The notes below the pieces were generated by a model, which was given only the letters and a program-made list of their open reading frames with translations, ran no database searches and was not told where the DNA came from. The position numbers and the translations under genes are program-made. Source: Bacteroidota bacterium (lineage in GTDB: Bacteria; Bacteroidota; Bacteroidia; Chitinophagales; Chitinophagaceae). From it: a DNA stretch of 64,000 nt. Shown here piece by piece: positions 23,859 to 33,274 of the stretch (position 1 is its first letter; each line of letters opens with the position of its first letter). The stretch covers positions 37,107 through 101,106 of the forward strand of contig JAEWKC010000032.1 in the NCBI GenBank assembly GCA_023386235.1, given 5' to 3'.

Positions 23859-26633
23859 TTATTGTGCCGTTTCTGCCGGCGCGCCGCCCATTTTATTAAA
23901 GTCCCAAACCAGCGATAATAAGAAGTGACGACGAATAGTAGTATGATTTCTTTCGGTGAACATATAATCATTGATAGTGCGAGAGAATCCGTCATTTTGA
24001 TTCAGAATATCCCTTGCTGAAAGTTCTAGTTTCAGATTTTCTTTCTTAAAGAATTTTTTTGCTATGGAAGCATTCCACAAAGTACGGTTGAAGTCGAAAT
24101 TGTAGGCTTCTGTTTTTTGCTGCCAGTTGTAGTTAAGATCAGAACTGATTTCAAATTTAGCAGGGAGCATTAACCTGAATCCCGGATTGAGATTGTAGAT
24201 AAATCCGTTGTTATTTACATTGGTTTCTATAGTGCTTTCTGAAAAACGATAACTTAAGCTTTGGGTTAAAGAAACATCAATCAATTTTTCTTTTGTATAA
24301 TTCAGTCTTAGATTTACGCTTGGTGTAAACACCTTTGTAGTTTGCGGTTGGCCATTGATACTGGTTTGATATATATTTCCCGATCCGTTCAGGCCTGCAT
24401 TGTAGCCTAAATCCCATTTCTTAATTTTAGAACCCATATAAAATCCAAGATTGGCGTTGTGGTTCCACTTTTCGGAGTTGTAATACCGATAGGTTCTGGC
24501 GCCCGTTTGCAAATTGGTGGTAATGTCTGTAACTATCGGGCTGATGGTATTTCCATAACTTATATAAAAGCCCTGGTAGGTATCAGACATCATAGAGTAT
24601 TTGTTATAGTTGAGATTGATATTGTTATTGAAGGCCACTTTTAAATTAGGATTACCCACATAAAAGTTTAAAGTATCTGCAGTATTATTAATCGGATTCA
24701 TTTGTGTGGTAGAAGGTTGTATGGTATTACCATTGTAATACATAAATATTCTTGCTTTGTTTTTTAATGTGGTACGGAAATTAATGTAAGGCGAAAGGTT
24801 TATAAAGTGTCTTCTAAAAGAAGTATCAATAAGCCTGTATTCCAGGTTGTTATTTACAAGCGCCAGATCGTTGCTGATATTTAAAACGGTATTGTTCTTA
24901 TTGAAATTGTAGCCTGTGGTAAAAATATGCCGGTCTTCTGAATTGTAATTAACATAGCTAAATAAAGTATCCAGGTTGGTGTATTGCTGGTTTCCGTCTT
25001 TTGTCAGGGCTTTCAAATGCGAATCAGAAGTATAATGACTGATTTTATATGCTAACCGAATAGAAGAGAACTTGGTTATAGGTTCTGTGTATGCCAGCCG
25101 CGCATCGTAGTAGTCATTATTATTATAGCTTTCTCTGCGTTGGTCTATAATAGTTTGAGTATTATTGATAAAAAATTCTGTAGAGGCATTATATTGTCCT
25201 ATAGTGCTATTGTTGGTATTGTTGTATTGCAGCATCAGATTCAGGCTTCTGCCTTTTTTATCGAATTTTTTATTAATAGATGCCATGGTAAATGCGCGCC
25301 CACCTTTGTTTGTATTATCTGTAATGTTCTCATTTTTGTTAATCTTATTGCCGTTTTGCCCATCTTCTGTTTCAGAAATATTATAATTATAATTGCGCCC
25401 GTTAAATTTTTCCATTGAAGCATTTAAGCCAATTGTAAAGCTGGAGTCGGGTTTCCATTCATATTGCGCATCGCCCTTAGTCCGTTCGTTGTGACGGTTA
25501 AAGTCTCCTTTTGAGTTGGTAACCTGCGAGGTATTGTTGCCATAATTATAGCGTGTAAGCGAACTGTTGCTGCCTTCTACGTCAATGAATCCATATCTCA
25601 GGTTGCTGTTGATGTAATGCTTTTCCTCGTTCCATTTATTGTCGTAGTGAGCGCCTAAGGATAACACTTTTGGAATGCCTTCGCCTGTATATCTGCCATC
25701 CCAGCCGTCAAGCTCACTGTTACTGCTGCCGCCATAACTAAATCCACCGCCATACTTGTCGCTGTCGCCCCAGCCTAAGCCTGTGGTACCTGTATTGGAA
25801 AGAATACCGAAGGCTGCTATTTTACGTTTTCCACGGAAGGCATTAATCATAGCCTGCGTATCGTAAAAAGTATTTTTATCTGTATCGCTTTTACCTGCGC
25901 CGGCTACAAGCTTTCCAAAGTAGCCATGTTTTCTGTCTTCTTTAAGTTTCAGATTAATTGTTTTATCGCGCTGTCCATCGTCAATTCCTGACAGCTCTGC
26001 CGCTTTACTTTGCCTGTCGTAAAGTTGCACTTTGTCTATCATGTCGGCTTTAAGATTTTTAGTAACCAACGTAGGATCATCTCCAAAAAATTCATCGCCG
26101 TCTACCATTACTTTATTTACGGTTTGACCCTGTGCGGTTATTGTGCCGTTCTGGTCTATCTGTATGCCGGGCAATTTTTTCAACAGATCCTCTACGGTAG
26201 CATTGGGCAGTGTTTTAAAGCTGTCTGCTACAAACTCTGTAGTATCGCCTTTTATGCGTATGGCAGCTGCGTTGGAGCGCACTATTACATCCTTTAGTAG
26301 TTCAGATTTGAGTATTAAATCTACATGTCCAAAGTCTTTTTCTTTAGCTTCCGCATCTATGGTAAAGTTTTCGGTATAGTCTGCATAATTAGGGTAGGAA
26401 ATAAGCAAGATGTAGCGGCCTGTGTCAATATTATTTATCTGAAAGTTGCCCTGCTCATTGCTTCGGGTATATTTATAAAGAATAGAGTCTTTAGCGTTTA
26501 GTAAAATGATATTGGCATTGGTAAGCGATGTATTACTGGCAGTGTCGCTCACCGAACCTTTAATGGTGCCACTTTGCGCAGTTGCCATTGCAGACAGGGT
26601 ACAAAGGAAAAAAAGAAAATAAAGTTTTTTCAT
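23859..26633 (-). CDS. Large outer-membrane beta-barrel protein (TonB-receptor-like)
   Basis: This 924-residue protein has a signal peptide (1-19). A CarboxypepD_reg-like domain (about 20-105, GTIKGSVSDTASNTSLTNANIILLNAKD) precedes a plug-like region (about 115-215) with LPGIQIDQNGTITAQGQTVNKVMVDGDEFFGDD. The rest, to the C-terminus, is an aromatic and Asn-rich barrel of the outer-membrane beta-barrel family 3 type. It resembles SusC/TonB-dependent receptors, but no SusD partner is present. Substrate import or a structural envelope role are both possible. It is the first gene of a pair with the GLPGLI gene. Confidence 0.82.
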   Translation of the reverse strand: MKKLYFLFFLCTLSAMATAQSGTIKGSVSDTASNTSLTNANIILLNAKDSILYKYTRSNEQGNFQINNIDTGRYILLISYPNYADYTENFTIDAEAKEKDFGHVDLILKSELLKDVIVRSNAAAIRIKGDTTEFVADSFKTLPNATVEDLLKKLPGIQIDQNGTITAQGQTVNKVMVDGDEFFGDDPTLVTKNLKADMIDKVQLYDRQSKAAELSGIDDGQRDKTINLKLKEDRKHGYFGKLVAGAGKSDTDKNTFYDTQAMINAFRGKRKIAAFGILSNTGTTGLGWGDSDKYGGGFSYGGSSNSELDGWDGRYTGEGIPKVLSLGAHYDNKWNEEKHYINSNLRYGFIDVEGSNSSLTRYNYGNNTSQVTNSKGDFNRHNERTKGDAQYEWKPDSSFTIGLNASMEKFNGRNYNYNISETEDGQNGNKINKNENITDNTNKGGRAFTMASINKKFDKKGRSLNLMLQYNNTNNSTIGQYNASTEFFINNTQTIIDQRRESYNNNDYYDARLAYTEPITKFSSIRLAYKISHYTSDSHLKALTKDGNQQYTNLDTLFSYVNYNSEDRHIFTTGYNFNKNNTVLNISNDLALVNNNLEYRLIDTSFRRHFINLSPYINFRTTLKNKARIFMYYNGNTIQPSTTQMNPINNTADTLNFYVGNPNLKVAFNNNINLNYNKYSMMSDTYQGFYISYGNTISPIVTDITTNLQTGARTYRYYNSEKWNHNANLGFYMGSKIKKWDLGYNAGLNGSGNIYQTSINGQPQTTKVFTPSVNLRLNYTKEKLIDVSLTQSLSYRFSESTIETNVNNNGFIYNLNPGFRLMLPAKFEISSDLNYNWQQKTEAYNFDFNRTLWNASIAKKFFKKENLKLELSARDILNQNDGFSRTINDYMFTERNHTTIRRHFLLSLVWDFNKMGGAPAETAQ

Positions 26634-26889
26634 CCGTATATTTTTTTAATCGTCAGATGGAATTTACCAACAAAATCATTGCTTTTGCTATGCAAGGTTC
26701 TATGGCTCATTTCATTGTGTTTAAGATGTGTTTGTATAATTTAAGTATATATCAATTTTATAAAAAATGCGAAGTATTCAATTCTGTAATCCTGCATTAG
26801 AGCCCAATGTTGCAATAATTGAAACTAAATATTTAGGTAAAAATAAGATTTTCTAAATAAATAATGACAATTGGTACAAAAATCATTGC

Positions 26890-27639
26890 TTAATTATTTG
26901 TTAAATCGTTATTTTTAAAAAATCTTGCCGGGGCCACTATGCGTGCACTGTTGCTGAACTGTGTATGCAGCTGGTCTACCGTAACATCTTCTGCCACATT
27001 CAATTTGCCTGTAGTGCGTATAACCAAATTCATTTTTTTGATTGAAATAGATCCGGAAATATTTGCAGCGCTGTTTTCATCTATCAGCAAATCAATAAAA
27101 TCATATTTCTTCACTGATGGATTTCTAATTCTTTTTCTTTCTTCGGTTATGCTTTGAAATTCAAACTCAACTTCAGCATTGTTTAAAGCCTGTAGATTCA
27201 AGGGATTAAAAACTCTGTTGCTATCGCCTGCAAGAACTGATAGATCAATACCATTCGCTTCAATAAATTGCACATCCGGTGTTACTATATTGATGATGGT
27301 TTTGCTGCTTCTGTTGCTGTTTGTCAAATTTGCGTTGAAAAGTAATGTATCATTATTCATTTCAGTTGTAACATTTACTTTATTATTTTCATTGAAACTA
27401 CTAGTGTAATAGCAAAGCGTGTCTGCCGGATTTATATTAAACTTTATGGATTTATCGTTGCTAATAATCTTTATATATTTAAAATCAGGAAGCTTGCCGC
27501 TCATATTACCGGCTTCTTTAGCGGGTGTAATAACATACTCGTTTTTTTTAATTTTATTTTTATATATCCATCCCAATACTATTGGTTGTATAAGTAGAAT
27601 AGCAAGACCTATTATGATTAATTTTGTACTTGTTTTCAT
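26890..27639 (-). CDS. Membrane-anchored protein with GIN/adhesin-head-like beta domain
   Basis: This 249-residue protein has one N-terminal membrane helix (about 7-26), then a beta-rich extracytoplasmic part. The pattern of short repeating strands (FIEANGIDLSVLAGDSNRVF, LQALNNAEVEFEFQSI, SAANISGSISIKKMNLVIRTTGKLNV) resembles the DUF2807/GIN-domain beta-helix of Bacteroidota, but the match is by eye. It is the last gene of a four-gene unit (ATPase, permease, GntR regulator, this protein; gaps 27, 28 and 41 bp), which suggests an envelope function linked to the ABC system. Confidence 0.55.
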   Translation of the reverse strand: MKTSTKLIIIGLAILLIQPIVLGWIYKNKIKKNEYVITPAKEAGNMSGKLPDFKYIKIISNDKSIKFNINPADTLCYYTSSFNENNKVNVTTEMNNDTLLFNANLTNSNRSSKTIINIVTPDVQFIEANGIDLSVLAGDSNRVFNPLNLQALNNAEVEFEFQSITEERKRIRNPSVKKYDFIDLLIDENSAANISGSISIKKMNLVIRTTGKLNVAEDVTVDQLHTQFSNSARIVAPARFFKNNDLTNN

Positions 27640-27680
27640 GTGTATATTTGTTTAGAATAAATGAACGGATTATAATATTG

Positions 27681-28052
27681 CTATTGATTATCTTTTTTAA
27701 ATTTTTCAAATTTTGAATGTAAATCCTGCAAGTCTATTCCCAGCATATTCATTACTCTGAATGTAACAGGAAGTTCTGTTTCTTGAAATTGTTGTACACG
27801 GTACGCTTTGGCATTTTTAAAACTTTCACTTGACAGAAAATAACCTATACCTCTTTTATCATAGATGATTTCTTCCTGTTTTAAAAAATCATATGAGCGT
27901 GCAACAGTATTGGGGTTTACTGCCAGTTTTATAGCCAATTCTCTTACGCTTGGAATTTTTTTTTCCGCTATCCATTCTTTTAGCAATATTTTTTCGCATA
28001 CATAATCTACAATTTGCAGATATATTGCTTTACCATTGGATTGAAATTCCAT
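27681..28052 (-). CDS. GntR-family regulator, YtrA-like short form
   Basis: This 123-residue protein has an N-terminal GntR winged helix-turn-helix (about 8-75: AIYLQIVDYVCEKILLKEWIAEKKIPSVRELAIKLAVNPNTVARSYDFLKQEEIIYDKRGIGYFL) and a short C-terminal helix pair instead of a ligand domain. That architecture is the YtrA subfamily, which usually represses its own ABC-transporter operon. The position directly after the ABC permease supports autoregulation. The effector is unknown. Confidence 0.85.
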   Translation of the reverse strand: MEFQSNGKAIYLQIVDYVCEKILLKEWIAEKKIPSVRELAIKLAVNPNTVARSYDFLKQEEIIYDKRGIGYFLSSESFKNAKAYRVQQFQETELPVTFRVMNMLGIDLQDLHSKFEKFKKDNQ

Positions 28053-28080
28053 AATTAGTTATTTACAATGATTTTAAAAT

Positions 28081-28905
28081 TTATTTTATTTCTCTTTCTT
28101 TTAACTTAAACCATGCTATAACGAAGAGAAAAGGGATGCCGACACAAGTAATAAGGTTTTTTATTATTATAAGCCAGGTAGGTAGCAGGTAAAGTTTGTA
28201 ATAAGGTATGGTGTGTTTTATGTCGAGTATATAAAGTTGATTGTTTTTAATACGTATCATATTTTTTTCAGGATCTATTGAGCTTAAACTGAATGGAATT
28301 TTTGTAAAGTAACTGGCAAATAGTATAAACATTACAAGAGAAATGAGCATTGATAACAAATAGCTATACCTTTTAAAATGTATAGCGCCAATGTAAAAAA
28401 TAAGTTGTATGGTAAAAAAAGCATACCATGTAATATTAAAATCATCTGTTACAGTTCTTTCCATTTGTCTGTAAATGTAACGATCGGGATTTTTAGTTAC
28501 TAAACCGGAGATATACGTATATACTGCAAACTTGTTCAGCAACCAAAAACAAAAGCTATATAAAACAATGAACAGAATAGTGTAAATAAAATATTTTGCA
28601 GTAAGTTTTTCCAAAGCACTCGCCGGTAACGTTAAAGAGCTGATGGCATAAGGCTTATGACCTAAGCTGGAAAAGGCAAAGTTGGCAGATGCTAGTCCAA
28701 TTATGAAAAGTCCGAAAAAATAGAGTAATGCCATATCGTTTTGAGAATATTGTTCTTTTTTGCTTATCACCGGGTAAAACACAAACAAGGCAATTAATAT
28801 GGCAATGCCAATGAAGCTGTATAACATTACTCTGCCATTTTCTTTAAATTCTTTTTTCAGCAATAGAAAGCATCGTTTTACGCTAAATATATTATTCTTG
28901 TTCAT
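28081..28905 (-). CDS. ABC-2-like multi-pass permease partner
   Basis: This 274-residue integral membrane protein has about six helices: about 24-43, 58-80, 102-124, 160-175, 182-200 and 245-265. It has no recognised enzymatic motif. It lies 27 bp after the ATPase gene and 28 bp before the YtrA-like regulator, so it is almost certainly the permease of that ABC system. Similar small permeases next to YtrA regulators are often ABC-2 family members of unknown substrate. Confidence 0.7.
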   Translation of the reverse strand: MNKNNIFSVKRCFLLLKKEFKENGRVMLYSFIGIAILIALFVFYPVISKKEQYSQNDMALLYFFGLFIIGLASANFAFSSLGHKPYAISSLTLPASALEKLTAKYFIYTILFIVLYSFCFWLLNKFAVYTYISGLVTKNPDRYIYRQMERTVTDDFNITWYAFFTIQLIFYIGAIHFKRYSYLLSMLISLVMFILFASYFTKIPFSLSSIDPEKNMIRIKNNQLYILDIKHTIPYYKLYLLPTWLIIIKNLITCVGIPFLFVIAWFKLKEREIK

Positions 28906-28932
28906 CAGTGTATTTTTATATGGTTGGTATAT

Positions 28933-29763
28933 TTATTGAAATAAATTTTTTATTACTGTTCTATTCATGATCACCGCCTTGTATAAAAGTTCCAGATCAA
29001 TTTTATTCTCTTCATTCGTATGGTTAGGTAGTACTACGGCATTGCCGGTAATACTTTCTTCTGTGTATATGGCAGCAGCCTTCTCCTCAGAATCAAATGA
29101 AAGTTTAAAGGCAAGTTTTTTCCCTACGGTTTCCATGCTTTCATCAAAAATGATCCCAGTATCTTCTATAATGATAATTCTGTCAATTAAATTTTCCAGG
29201 TCTTTAACCTGATGGGTAGATATGATGATTGTTCTTTCATTGTCAGTGATTCCGGCTATTACTTTTTTAAATTGCGCTTTGCTTAGTATATCAAGCCCGT
29301 TGGTAGGTTCGTCTAACAATAGTACAGAAGTATTGCAAGCCAGGGCAAAGCTAATGAGCACTTTTTTCTTTTGTCCATAACTCATTTCATCAAGTCTGTT
29401 TTTTACCGGGATGTCAAACTCTGCTAAATATGTATTGAACTGGCTTTCACTGAATTTAGGGTAAAAAGCAGCATTTGTTTTAACGAAGCTGTCAATAGTA
29501 ACACCTTGCAGATAAAATTCTTCAGGTACAAAAAATATTTCCTGTAAAAAAGTCGGCTGTCTTTTTTGTGGTGTATGATCCAAAATATTTATAATGCCCC
29601 TCTTAGGAAACAGCAGGCCTGAGATACAATATAGCAAAGTAGTTTTGCCGGTGCCATTTTTTCCCAGCAACCCACATATTTGCCCGGGAAGTATGGTGAG
29701 ATGTAAATCATTGAAGATATTCTTCTTTTTATATGAAAATTGCAAGTCCTTAATACTAATCAT
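28933..29763 (-). CDS. ABC transporter ATP-binding protein
   Basis: This 276-residue stand-alone ABC ATPase has Walker A GLLGKNGTGKTTLL (about residues 33-46), signature region MSYGQKKKV, Walker B VLLLDEPTNGLD and switch His in IISTHQVKDLE. The C-terminal 70 residues form an extra domain seen in some export ATPases. The signature serine is present, though the motif (SYGQ) is atypical. It is the first gene of the ATPase/permease/GntR/GIN-like unit. The substrate is unknown; antibiotic or lipid-active compound response is a common role for YtrA-linked systems. Confidence 0.85.
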   Translation of the reverse strand: MISIKDLQFSYKKKNIFNDLHLTILPGQICGLLGKNGTGKTTLLYCISGLLFPKRGIINILDHTPQKRQPTFLQEIFFVPEEFYLQGVTIDSFVKTNAAFYPKFSESQFNTYLAEFDIPVKNRLDEMSYGQKKKVLISFALACNTSVLLLDEPTNGLDILSKAQFKKVIAGITDNERTIIISTHQVKDLENLIDRIIIIEDTGIIFDESMETVGKKLAFKLSFDSEEKAAAIYTEESITGNAVVLPNHTNEENKIDLELLYKAVIMNRTVIKNLFQ

Positions 29764-29924
29764 AGTGATTATTGTTTTAGTGTACTATTGTTCTAATACA
29801 GTATAAAATAAGGTACTATTTTTCTATTATCCAAATTTTTTTTAGAAAAAATGAATAATGCGTAAAAAGCAGTACAGTTTTTCAACTATTTTTTTCGATA
29901 TTTGCGTATTAAAAAAAATGGTTA

Positions 29925-31130
29925 ATGGAGAATTCTTTCGATAATTCGGAAATAGCTTTTAAATACAAAACAGATAGTGAGTTAAAGAATGCGCGTTTAC
30001 TTTTTTCTTCTATGAAAGTACCCGTATTTTCTACATTGGGAATCAGGCTTACGCCTTATTTGATACGTGCCAAGTTTCCTATAAGAAAAGCAATTAGGAA
30101 TACCATTTTTAAGCAGTTTGTAGGAGGGGAAACACTTGAGCAAACAGAGAGCGTTATTGATAAATTGTATCAATATCGTGTAAAGACCATACTGGACTAT
30201 GGAGTAGAAGGGAAAGAAAACGACGAAGTTTTTGATAAAACTGCCGAAGAATATATAAAGCTGATTCAATACGCTTCTCAAACGGAAGCCGTACCTTATG
30301 TAGCCGTAAAAATAACAGGTATTGCAAGCTTTGATTTATTGCAGCAGCTCAATGACGCACCAAGACTCAGAAGCGGCGTACACGACAGCGAAGAGCAGGT
30401 GGCAGCATGGCAAAAGCTGCGCCAAAGAATGGTTGTAATCTGCGAAACTGCATTGCAATACAAAGTAGGCATCATGATAGATGCGGAAGAAAGCTGGATA
30501 CAAGACCCGATAGACAGACTGGTGATGGAAATGATGCAGCGCTACAACAAAGAAGAAGTAATAGTGTTCAATACGATACAATTATATAGAAAAGACCGCC
30601 TACAGTTCTTGAAAATATCGCATGATATTGCCAGGAAGCAGGGTTTTAAATTAGGGGTAAAACTGGTAAGAGGAGCGTATATGGAAAAAGAAAGAGAACG
30701 CGCATTGATGAACGGCTACGATTCACCCATACAAAATACAAAAGAAGATACCGATAAAGACTATAACCTGGCCGTAACCTACTGTTTACAACATATAGAG
30801 GGTGTTAGTTTTATAGTGGCTTCACACAATGAATACAGCAATCTTCTGGCTGCCAATTATTTAATCGACAATCAAATTGCCAAAAATCATCCGCATGTTC
30901 ATTTCTCGCAACTATACGGCATGAGCGACGATATTACCTTTAATCTTGCCGAAATGGGCTTTTCTGCCAGTAAATATCTACCTTACGGTCCTTTAAAGGA
31001 TGTAATTCCATACCTGATGCGCAGGGCTATAGAAAACTCCAGCGTAAAAGGACAAACCGGAAGAGAGCTCTTGCTTATTAATAAAGAAATAGAACGCAGA
31101 AAAAACGAAGTGAAGAATATAAAAAAATAA
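29925..31130 (+). CDS. Proline dehydrogenase
   Basis: This FAD-dependent TIM-barrel enzyme oxidises proline to pyrroline-5-carboxylate and passes electrons to quinone. The 401-residue protein is a monofunctional PRODH; no P5C dehydrogenase domain is fused. Characteristic motifs are VPYVAVKITGIASFDLLQ, GIMIDAEESWIQDPID, FNTIQLYRKDRLQFL, KLGVKLVRGAYMEKERERA, and near the end a FSQLYGMSDDITFNLAEMGFSASKYLPYGP barrel strand, ending with the substrate-arginine region YLMRRAIENSS. It appears monocistronic. A P5C dehydrogenase must lie elsewhere. Confidence 0.92.
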   Translation: MENSFDNSEIAFKYKTDSELKNARLLFSSMKVPVFSTLGIRLTPYLIRAKFPIRKAIRNTIFKQFVGGETLEQTESVIDKLYQYRVKTILDYGVEGKENDEVFDKTAEEYIKLIQYASQTEAVPYVAVKITGIASFDLLQQLNDAPRLRSGVHDSEEQVAAWQKLRQRMVVICETALQYKVGIMIDAEESWIQDPIDRLVMEMMQRYNKEEVIVFNTIQLYRKDRLQFLKISHDIARKQGFKLGVKLVRGAYMEKERERALMNGYDSPIQNTKEDTDKDYNLAVTYCLQHIEGVSFIVASHNEYSNLLAANYLIDNQIAKNHPHVHFSQLYGMSDDITFNLAEMGFSASKYLPYGPLKDVIPYLMRRAIENSSVKGQTGRELLLINKEIERRKNEVKNIKK

Positions 31131-31218
31131 ATACGAAGTACGAAGCAAATACGCTGTGCATTCAATATACACGCAACGTTCTGCATAAACCAGCAATCAT
31201 AAATCATAAATAAAAAAA

Positions 31219-31608
31219 ATGTCTTACGAAATTTCAGGAATACTATTAGAGAAATCAGCTATACAGCAAAAAACGGAAACGTTTAAAACGAGGGAATTCG
31301 TCATAGAAAAAATAGACGATATCGGCGGCAGAACCATATCTAATTATATAAAATTTCAGTCGGTACAGGATAAGACCGAACTGATTGATAAGTTTAATAT
31401 CGGCGACAAAATAAAAGTACATTTTAATATCCGCGGTACCAAATGGAACAAAGATGGCAGGGAACTGTACTTTACTAATTTAGACGCCTGGAGAATAGAA
31501 AGCGATGCGAGCACTTTAGAAAATACACAAAACACTGTTGCCGACAGGCAACCTGATTTTACGGCCGATAATCAGTACGAAGAACCGGTAGACGACCTGC
31601 CGTTCTAA
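31219..31608 (+). CDS. DUF3127 small protein, possible ssDNA-binding-like
   Basis: This 129-residue cytoplasmic protein has a DUF3127 domain at about residues 1-95, with MSYEISGILLEKSAIQQKTETFKTREFVIE at the start and GDKIKVHFNIRGTKWNKDGRELYFTNLDAWRIE at its end. The strand order suggests an OB-like fold. The tail is acidic and ends DDLPF, very like the C-terminal tip of SSB proteins that recruits partners. A nucleic-acid role is an inference from that tail, not established. It follows the proline dehydrogenase gene by 88 bp. Confidence 0.72.
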   Translation: MSYEISGILLEKSAIQQKTETFKTREFVIEKIDDIGGRTISNYIKFQSVQDKTELIDKFNIGDKIKVHFNIRGTKWNKDGRELYFTNLDAWRIESDASTLENTQNTVADRQPDFTADNQYEEPVDDLPF

Positions 31609-31767
31609 CGAATACTTGTAAACAATTTCAGCAGTTTTTATTTTTTGGCACATTAGTTGCAAATGCTATTCTGTATTAAACAAAGCTGCTTTCTGGCAGT
31701 GGAAAACAGACCTCAGAAAACATGTAAAGTCTGATACAAATTAACTAAAAAAATAAAATAAAAAGTT

Positions 31768-32358
31768 ATGAAAAAAACATTAGTAGCATTAGCAGTATTA
31801 GTAGGCGGATTATTCACTGCTAATCAATCAAACGCACAGATGGTGCCGGGTTCAAATTTATCAATAGGTGTTAGCCCAATGCTGCCTGTTGGAGATTGGA
31901 ATGATAATTATTCCTTTGGTATTGGAGGAGATCTTCAGTACGGATATAATTTTGACGAATCAATTGGTTTAACGCTTTCCGCAGGATACAACAACTTTTT
32001 CATGAAAGACAGTGATGCGAAAAGAATTGCAGAAGATTTGGGTGTAAAAACAAGCATTGGAGTAGTTCCAATTAAAGCAGGTGTTAAATACGGTATCGGT
32101 AGCTTCTATTTACATCCTCAATTGGGTGTTGCTATCCCTACTACTGAAAACAATGTTTTAGGTGCAAAGGCTAAATATGATCCAGGTTTCTTGTATGGTA
32201 TTGGCGTAGGTACTAACGTTGCGGGTTTTGACTTAAGCCTTCGTTACGAAGCTTCTGATCACAAGTTCAATGTAAATAACAATACAAGAAACGATAAAGA
32301 CAACTTAGGTTTTGTAGGTCTGCGTGTAGGATATACTTTACCATTAATGGGCAGATAA
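31768..32358 (+). CDS. Small outer-membrane beta-barrel protein
   Basis: This 196-residue exported protein has a clear signal peptide (MKKTLVALAVLVGGLFTANQ, cleavage at NA-QM) and an eight-strand OmpA/OmpW-like pattern. Alternating strands such as FGIGGDLQYGYNFDESIGLTLSAGYN and GVGTNVAGFDLSLRYEAS end in LGFVGLRVGYTLPLMGR. It has no enzymatic motif. An A-rich leader (AAAAAAATAAAATAAAAAG) precedes the ATG, as in highly expressed Bacteroidota genes. A strong terminator follows. The role is unknown; structural or porin-like. Confidence 0.8.
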   Translation: MKKTLVALAVLVGGLFTANQSNAQMVPGSNLSIGVSPMLPVGDWNDNYSFGIGGDLQYGYNFDESIGLTLSAGYNNFFMKDSDAKRIAEDLGVKTSIGVVPIKAGVKYGIGSFYLHPQLGVAIPTTENNVLGAKAKYDPGFLYGIGVGTNVAGFDLSLRYEASDHKFNVNNNTRNDKDNLGFVGLRVGYTLPLMGR

Positions 32359-32381
32359 TCAATTCGAAATATTATATTTAT

Positions 32382-32410
32382 AAAGTCGGTAGTTTACTAT
32401 CGGCTTTTTT
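32382..32410 (+). terminator. Intrinsic terminator of the small beta-barrel gene
   Basis: AAAGTCGGTAG and CTATCGGCTTT pair through 11 positions, two of them G-U, with a 4-nt loop. The arm runs into TTTTTT. It lies 24 nt after the stop. Confidence 0.8.
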
Positions 32411-32436
32411 GTTGTAAGCAGGAATGAGTATATTTG
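32408..32436 (+). promoter_or_regulatory. Promoter of pnp (purine nucleoside phosphorylase)
   Basis: TTTG (32408-32411), a 17-nt spacer and TATATTTG (32429-32436) fit the Bacteroidota promoter consensus. The -33 box overlaps the T run of the upstream terminator. The start codon is 17 nt after the -7 box. Confidence 0.65.
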
Positions 32437-32452
32437 TAAATAAACATCTTGT

Positions 32453-33274
32453 ATGAATGATCTATTATCAAAACTGAATGAAACCGTAAGTTTCATAAAA
32501 AAAGAATATGACAAACCGCTAACGGCTGCCATTGTCTTGGGAAGTGGTTTAGGAAATTTGGTCAATGAAATCAATATTGAAAAAGAAATTCCCTACGAGC
32601 AAATTCCTAATTTTCCTGTAAGTACAGTGGAAGGACACTCCGGAAAATTGATTTTTGGAGAATTAAGCGGCAAGAAAATTGTAGCCATGTCTGGCAGATT
32701 TCATTATTACGAAGGCTATACACCGGAAGAAGTAACCTTCCCGGTGCGTGTAATGAAATTGCTGGGTGTAGAAACCTTGCTTTTATCAAATGCCGCGGGC
32801 AGCGTAAATCCTGATTTTAAAGTGGGCGACCTGGTTGTTATCACCGATCATATCAGTTTTTTTCAACCCAATCCTTTGATCGGAAAAAATAGAGATGAGC
32901 TGGGTACAAGGTTTCCGGATATGAGCGAACCTTATTCTATAGAAATAAAACAACTTGCTTTGGACATAGCCCTGCAACAAGCCTTTTCATTAAAGCAGGG
33001 AGTGTATATAGGCGTTACCGGTCCTACGTTTGAAACACATGCCGAATACAGGTTTATTAAATTCATGGGTGGAGATCTGGTAGGCATGAGCACCGTGCAG
33101 GAATGCATTGTAGCCAATCATGCGGGTATGAAAGTGTTTTGTATAAGCGTAGTAACGGATGAGGGTATCCGTGAAACAGATAATAAAATTACGCATGAAG
33201 AAGTATTGGAAGCTGCTAAAGCAGCTGAACCCAAGCTTTCAGCCATCTTTAAAGGCATAGTAGAAAAACTATAA
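32453..33274 (+). CDS. Purine-nucleoside phosphorylase (trimeric type)
   Basis: This enzyme splits purine ribonucleosides to base and ribose-1-phosphate in purine salvage. The 273-residue protein matches the trimeric PNP/MTAP family. It shows AAIVLGSGLGNLVNEI (phosphate loop), VEGHSGKLIFGEL, VAMSGRFHYYEGY (catalytic His), LLLSNAAGSVNPDF, PTFETHAEYRFIKFMGGDLVGMSTVQE and VVTDEG. Glu and Asn at the base-binding positions suggest guanosine/inosine preference, as in this class. It is monocistronic; its 3' end overlaps the convergent MFS gene by 6 bp. Confidence 0.93.
   Translation: MNDLLSKLNETVSFIKKEYDKPLTAAIVLGSGLGNLVNEINIEKEIPYEQIPNFPVSTVEGHSGKLIFGELSGKKIVAMSGRFHYYEGYTPEEVTFPVRVMKLLGVETLLLSNAAGSVNPDFKVGDLVVITDHISFFQPNPLIGKNRDELGTRFPDMSEPYSIEIKQLALDIALQQAFSLKQGVYIGVTGPTFETHAEYRFIKFMGGDLVGMSTVQECIVANHAGMKVFCISVVTDEGIRETDNKITHEEVLEAAKAAEPKLSAIFKGIVEKL

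Noticed and set aside
31130..31218. Short TACGAAG repeats after the proline dehydrogenase gene
   Set aside because: Only two adjacent units are present, too few to call a tandem repeat.
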